From NCBI RefSeq assembly GCF_019457905.1, contig NZ_JAHZSV010000024.1:1-62254 (forward strand): 62,254 nucleotides of DNA, read 5' to 3'. Below the pieces are notes generated by a model. The model ran no database searches, was not told where the DNA came from, and saw only the letters and a program-made list of their open reading frames with translations. Both the position numbers and the translations under genes were made by a program. This document shows, piece after piece, positions 60,713 to 62,254 of the stretch. How positions within the stretch are numbered: the first letter of the stretch is position 1; every line of letters begins with the position of its first letter. The stretch comes from Flagellimonas abyssi (GTDB lineage Bacteria > Bacteroidota > Bacteroidia > Flavobacteriales > Flavobacteriaceae).

Positions 60713-62254
60713 ATGGAAAATATGGGATGGATTGAATCAGTTGTGGGTTTGGTAATCGGGGGAGGAATCTCATTTGTGGTCAATCGGTATCTCCGGTATG
60801 GGTTTGTGTATGTGGTTGCGGGGCTTGTTGTCCTGATATTGTCTATTGGATGGACCTTGGGTTGGGATGTACTGTTGGAGCAGTCAATGGTCCTTTGGCT
60901 CCCTATATTCTTTTTACATACTGTCATCTATGGTCTGGTTGATCATTACAAGGATTACAAAAAGTCCTCCAAGGTATTTGAGGTCAAATTAAAGGTCAAT
61001 GGCAGGTCCCTGGTCCTGGGGAACATTCGTCGAGGCGTGTCCGTGATGGCCTCCGCAGGGAGTGGGAAGACCGAAAGTGTGATCTATGGGTTTTTGGAGC
61101 ATTTTATAAAAGAAAGTTTCTCAGGGGTCATACACGATTACAAGGATTTTGAGATCACGGAAATGGCTTGCCCCCTTTGGAAGGACCAAAAAGTGCCCTT
61201 AAAGATCGTGTCTTTTGGACCCATTTATCATCGGGTCAATTCCATTGCGCCCCGTTACCTTCCTGATGAGGAAAGTGTCCATGAGGTGTCCCGGGTACTT
61301 TTGGAGAATCTAATGGAACACAGGGACTCCGACGAGAACAGTACGTCCCGTTTCTTCAAGGAGGCGGCAGAGGGATTGATTAGTGGGCTGATATGGCGGC
61401 TTAGGACAGACTATCCGGATTTCTGTACCCTGCCCCATCTGATGGCGCTCTACCAACAATTAGGGACCAAAAGCTTGATCAAGTTTTTACGGGAGAATCT
61501 TACCTCAAGGGCCATGGCGGATGCCTTTATCAGTGGGGTAGGTTCGGAACGACAGACCGCTGGGGTCATGAGTACTTTGGCCAATGCCATCAAAAAGATC
61601 AGTACCCGAAAGATTTTTTTGGTATTATCGGCCGATGAGATTCCACTGGATATCAATAATGGGGAGAATCCCTCGGTCATAGCCTTGGTGAATAATCCCC
61701 AAAAGGATGCTTCGCTTTCCCCGGTGATTGCCACCATTACCCATACAATATCCAAACAGTTGAGCCAACGCAATCGAAGACCTTCATTTATGTTGTTGGA
61801 AGAAGCTTCGACCCTACGATTGTTGAACATGCACCGCATACCGGCCACCCTTCGGAGTTATGATATTGTGAGCGTATATGTGCTACAGGATAAGGTCCAG
61901 AACGATATGATGTATGGAGAAAAGGCTAGTAAGGCCATTTTGTCCAATCTGTCCTACCAGTTCTTTGGGAAGGTCAATGATCCCGATACTGCAAGATATT
62001 ATGAGCGGTTCTTTGAACTGGTCAAGATGCCCACCCGTAGTGTGAGTAAGAGCTCGGGACTAAGTCTAGAACGACGCATAACAGAAGGGGAGCGGGAGGT
62101 CTCCAAACGCAGGGCAGAGGTATTCTTTCGGTTAAAACAAGGGGAGTTCGTGGTCTTTGCCGATGGGAAGGACCGGAAAGTGCAGTTTCGAAAGCCTGAA
62201 ATTCCAAAAGGATTGCCCAAACCCCTTGAAATCAAGGAAGGGGATTTGGAGCGA
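60713..62254 (+). CDS. Type IV coupling protein (TraG/VirD4/MobC-like), 3' end outside window
   Basis: At least 514 residues, open at the window end. Two or three N-terminal membrane segments (residues 8-80; VVAGLVVLILSIGWTLGW, MVLWLPIFFLHTVIYGLV) are followed by Walker A (ASAGSGKTES, near residue 117) and Walker B (FMLLEEAST). SVYVLQDKVQND and FFGKVNDPDTARYYERFF belong to the C-terminal ATPase core of TraG-type proteins. It would link the relaxosome to the type IV secretion channel at the inner membrane. Downstream secretion genes are expected beyond the window. Confidence 0.92.
   Translation, partial: MENMGWIESVVGLVIGGGISFVVNRYLRYGFVYVVAGLVVLILSIGWTLGWDVLLEQSMVLWLPIFFLHTVIYGLVDHYKDYKKSSKVFEVKLKVNGRSLVLGNIRRGVSVMASAGSGKTESVIYGFLEHFIKESFSGVIHDYKDFEITEMACPLWKDQKVPLKIVSFGPIYHRVNSIAPRYLPDEESVHEVSRVLLENLMEHRDSDENSTSRFFKEAAEGLISGLIWRLRTDYPDFCTLPHLMALYQQLGTKSLIKFLRENLTSRAMADAFISGVGSERQTAGVMSTLANAIKKISTRKIFLVLSADEIPLDINNGENPSVIALVNNPQKDASLSPVIATITHTISKQLSQRNRRPSFMLLEEASTLRLLNMHRIPATLRSYDIVSVYVLQDKVQNDMMYGEKASKAILSNLSYQFFGKVNDPDTARYYERFFELVKMPTRSVSKSSGLSLERRITEGEREVSKRRAEVFFRLKQGEFVVFADGKDRKVQFRKPEIPKGLPKPLEIKEGDLER

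Overview
The window looks like a chromosomal stretch from a marine Flavobacteriaceae (Bacteroidota). Supporting signs are the A+T-rich intergenic DNA without strong Shine-Dalgarno sites, the Bacteroidetes-type tyrosine recombinase, the BfmA/MobB-like mobilisation pair, the DUF4199 and dodecin-like proteins, and the overall gene mix. No genus can be named from the sequence alone. There is no complete tRNA and no rRNA.

Layout. 1-5.6 kb is mobile-element debris: the end of an IS21-type istB, a possible two-gene cassette (tandem ABM-domain secreted protein plus AraC regulator) between structured repeats, a frameshifted tyrosine recombinase with putative arm sites, and a trypsin-like protease whose 5' end abuts a 3'-half tRNA-Arg(TCT). 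The tRNA fragment marks an attachment site. 5.9-7.6 kb is a three-gene HipB-HipS-HipT type toxin-antitoxin operon with two operator-like repeats. 8-15.4 kb is sparsely coding and full of decayed genes. Part of it (about 9.5-10.7 kb) is a pseudogenised duplicate of the SDR plus response-regulator block at 19.5-21.35 kb.

15.5-48 kb is a stress and envelope island. It has a probable ergothioneine operon (disulfide oxidoreductase, DUF427, EgtB, EgtD), two SDR dehydrogenases, single-domain response regulators, an M23 lipoprotein, topoisomerase IB, a lipid kinase, SurE and an IS3-family element. A three-gene biosynthetic operon follows (SbnA-like PLP synthase, FAD/NAD(P)-binding protein, PLP fold-III decarboxylase). 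After it come small stress proteins (DUF2383-like, DUF892/YciE, HPF, PfpI, PPOX, DUF421), a MgtC/DUF4010 protein cut by a stop codon, PAP2 and an AI-2E-family permease. Several of these families also occur here as broken paralogous copies.

48.5 kb to the right edge is part of a conjugative or mobilisable element, visibly richer in G+C and tightly packed. It carries a large ParB with a cysteine cluster and a mobile DNA-damage module: an SRAP/YedK protein divergent from a Y-family polymerase plus a DnaE-type polymerase, with a dyad operator between them. SSB, a RadC/JAB protein, small element proteins, a likely oriT region, a BfmA-like accessory protein, a MobB-like relaxase and a TraG/VirD4 coupling ATPase (cut by the window edge) complete it. 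Three of its genes share a nearly identical leader of about 76 bp containing a hairpin about 50 nt before the start codon. Part of the sequence next to that leader also occurs at 7.7 kb.

The most unusual items are the repeated leader, the mobile two-polymerase module with its operator, the SbnA/FAD/decarboxylase operon, the HipBST-type locus and the extra genes in the ergothioneine operon.
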